This document shows, in pieces, positions 63,092-64,000 of a stretch of DNA of 64,000 bases (position 1 is its first letter; each line of letters opens with the position of its first letter). Location: NCBI GenBank assembly GCA_951828535.1, contig OX639990.1, positions 2,715,300 to 2,779,299 of the forward strand, read 5' to 3'. The notes under the pieces were generated by a model, which saw only the letters and a list, made by a program, of their open reading frames with translations, did no database searches and was not told where the DNA came from. Both the position numbers and the translations under genes were made by a program. Source of the DNA: an uncultured Candidatus Entotheonella sp. Lineage in GTDB: Bacteria; Tectomicrobia; Entotheonellia; Entotheonellales; Entotheonellaceae.

Positions 63092-63117
63092 GCCGGATTA
63101 CGCTTCGCGAATCCGAC
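63092..63117. repeat. REP-like palindrome, copy 3
   Basis: GCCGGATTACGCTTCGCGAATCCGAC lies between the converging lipoprotein and BtuF-like genes, in the same class as the copies at 42.21 and 60.20 kb. Confidence 0.75.
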
Positions 63118-63125
63118 CTACGTCC

Positions 63126-64000
63126 TCACACCCGCACGTACGACCCCGGTACCGCCATGCCGGCGCAGGCTTCGGGATGCAGCATCTCGGCGAGGATTTC
63201 CGCGCTCTCGACGATGCGCGGGCCGGGCCGGTTGTAATAGGCATTGCCGTCCGCCACATACACCCGATTCTGTTGCACGGCCGGCAGCGCTCCCCACTGG
63301 GGATGCGCCGTCAGCAGCGACAGGTCCGCCTGCGACTGCGGGATTTTGAACCCGCACGGCGTGATCACGATCACCTCCGGTTGGTAGGCAACCAAGGTAT
63401 CCCAGGTAATGGGCGGCGTATGCGCGCCCGCCTCCACGAGACCATACTCCCCGCCCGCCATATCCACCAATTCGGGAATCCAGTTGCCGGCGACCATCAG
63501 GGGCTCCAGCCATTCCAGGCAGGCAACGCGCGGCCTCGGCAGGTGTTCCGTCTTTACTGCGACTTCCCGCAGGCGCGCTTCCAGCCCCTGGATCAGGGTG
63601 TCGGCGGCTTCCTGCTGCCCGGTGGCCGCGGCAACGTTGCGGATGTCCCTCCAGATATCACCGAGCTTCTCCGGGTTGAGCGACACGACCTTGACGTCCG
63701 GCGTCAGAAAACATTGCACGGCGTCTTCAACGTCGGGTAGGGAAACGGCGCACACCTCGCACTGGTCCTGTGTGACGATGACGTCCGGCTTCAGATCTTG
63801 CAGCGCGTCGGTATTCAGACGGTAAACGCTCAGCCCCTCCTGCACGATCTCCTGCACCCGCGCGTCAATGTCGCCGCTGGTGCCGCGCGGGTCCAGCTTC
63901 GGCTCGGTCAAGACAGGAAGGCCCACCACGTCAGTGGGGTAATCGCATTCGTGCGAGACGCCCACCAAGCGCTCCCGCAAACCCAGCGCGCAGACAATTT
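63126..64000 (-). CDS. BtuF-like cobalamin/iron-siderophore binding protein (5' end cut by window edge)
   Basis: C-terminal 290 or so residues of a helical-backbone metal-receptor binding protein. The visible start reads IVCALGLRERLVGVSHECDYPTDVVGLPVLTEPKLD, a BtuF landmark, followed by RLNTDALQDLKPDVIVTQDQCEVCAVS, VACLEWLEPLMVAGNWIPELVDMAGG and NAYYNRPGPRIVESAEILAE. These features match the cobalamin-binding or corrinoid subgroup. The frame is open to the edge, so the start and any signal peptide are outside. No permease or riboswitch is visible here. Confidence 0.85.
   Translation of the reverse strand, partial: IVCALGLRERLVGVSHECDYPTDVVGLPVLTEPKLDPRGTSGDIDARVQEIVQEGLSVYRLNTDALQDLKPDVIVTQDQCEVCAVSLPDVEDAVQCFLTPDVKVVSLNPEKLGDIWRDIRNVAAATGQQEAADTLIQGLEARLREVAVKTEHLPRPRVACLEWLEPLMVAGNWIPELVDMAGGEYGLVEAGAHTPPITWDTLVAYQPEVIVITPCGFKIPQSQADLSLLTAHPQWGALPAVQQNRVYVADGNAYYNRPGPRIVESAEILAEMLHPEACAGMAVPGSYVRV

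Overview
The window is a G+C-rich bacterial chromosome segment with about 59 protein genes, no rRNA or tRNA gene, no CRISPR array and no insertion sequence with a transposase. Housekeeping genes (groESL, leuS, tyrS, proS, thiL, rtcB), a perfect CIRCE operator, DUF3015/DUF4105 neighbours, glcDEF, an aapJQMP-type transporter and REP-like hairpins of the GTCGGATTACGC type suggest an uncultured proteobacterium-like organism. The many flavin monooxygenases, a PhyH dioxygenase and a molybdenum hydroxylase suggest a metabolically versatile environmental or symbiotic lineage. The taxonomic call is an inference and is weak.

Layout. 1-3.3 kb: a stress block on the minus strand (HtrA/DegP-type protease, groEL, groES, CIRCE and promoter). 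3.3-16.4 kb: mostly housekeeping (HNH nuclease, PIG-L deacetylase, thiL-rtcB coupled by ATGA, leuS, an orphan HypE/AIR-synthase-like protein, an ABM protein, etfBA-pncC, tyrS). 16.5-18.9 kb: a holin-like membrane protein, then a tightly coupled AAA/OLD-like ATPase plus DUF4276 pair that looks like a two-gene defence module. 19-25.3 kb: an Ldh-type dehydrogenase, an IlvD/Edd sugar-acid dehydratase, and a lone molybdenum-hydroxylase large subunit followed by a MoaD-like protein. 25.4-27.9 kb: DUF3015 and DUF4105 genes. 27.9-33.2 kb: BtpA, a GIY-YIG (DUF123) protein and an AhpD-like protein, then an operon of a divergent GuaA, a divergent SHMT and a TPR lipoprotein. 33.6-39.7 kb: proS and glcDEF. 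39.8-42.2 kb: serine palmitoyltransferase-like plus GNAT protein, a candidate sphingolipid pair. 42.2-50.4 kb: PfkB kinase, MFS permease, amino-acid ABC transporter, esterase and HisN-like phosphatase. 50.5-60.2 kb: a catabolic stretch with a cytosolic NMT1-like protein, two LLM flavin monooxygenases, dienelactone hydrolase, TPR protein, SDR, cupin, amidohydrolase, PhyH dioxygenase and FMN reductase. 60.2-64 kb: a repeat abutting a decayed fragment of a lipoprotein gene, a BPHL-like hydrolase, the intact paralogous lipoprotein, and a BtuF-like binding protein cut by the right edge.

Intergenic DNA carries at least three dispersed repeat families: a unit of about 180 bp (near 7.7, 33.4 and 60.3 kb), a CTCTCCC/GGGAGAG hairpin with a conserved tail (six copies), and short REP-like palindromes. 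The parts most worth following are the ATPase-DUF4276 module, the GuaA-like/SHMT-like/TPR operon, the orphan molybdenum hydroxylase with a MoaD ending in Gly-Gly-Gly-Val, the SPT-GNAT pair, and the lipoprotein fusion with its decayed twin.
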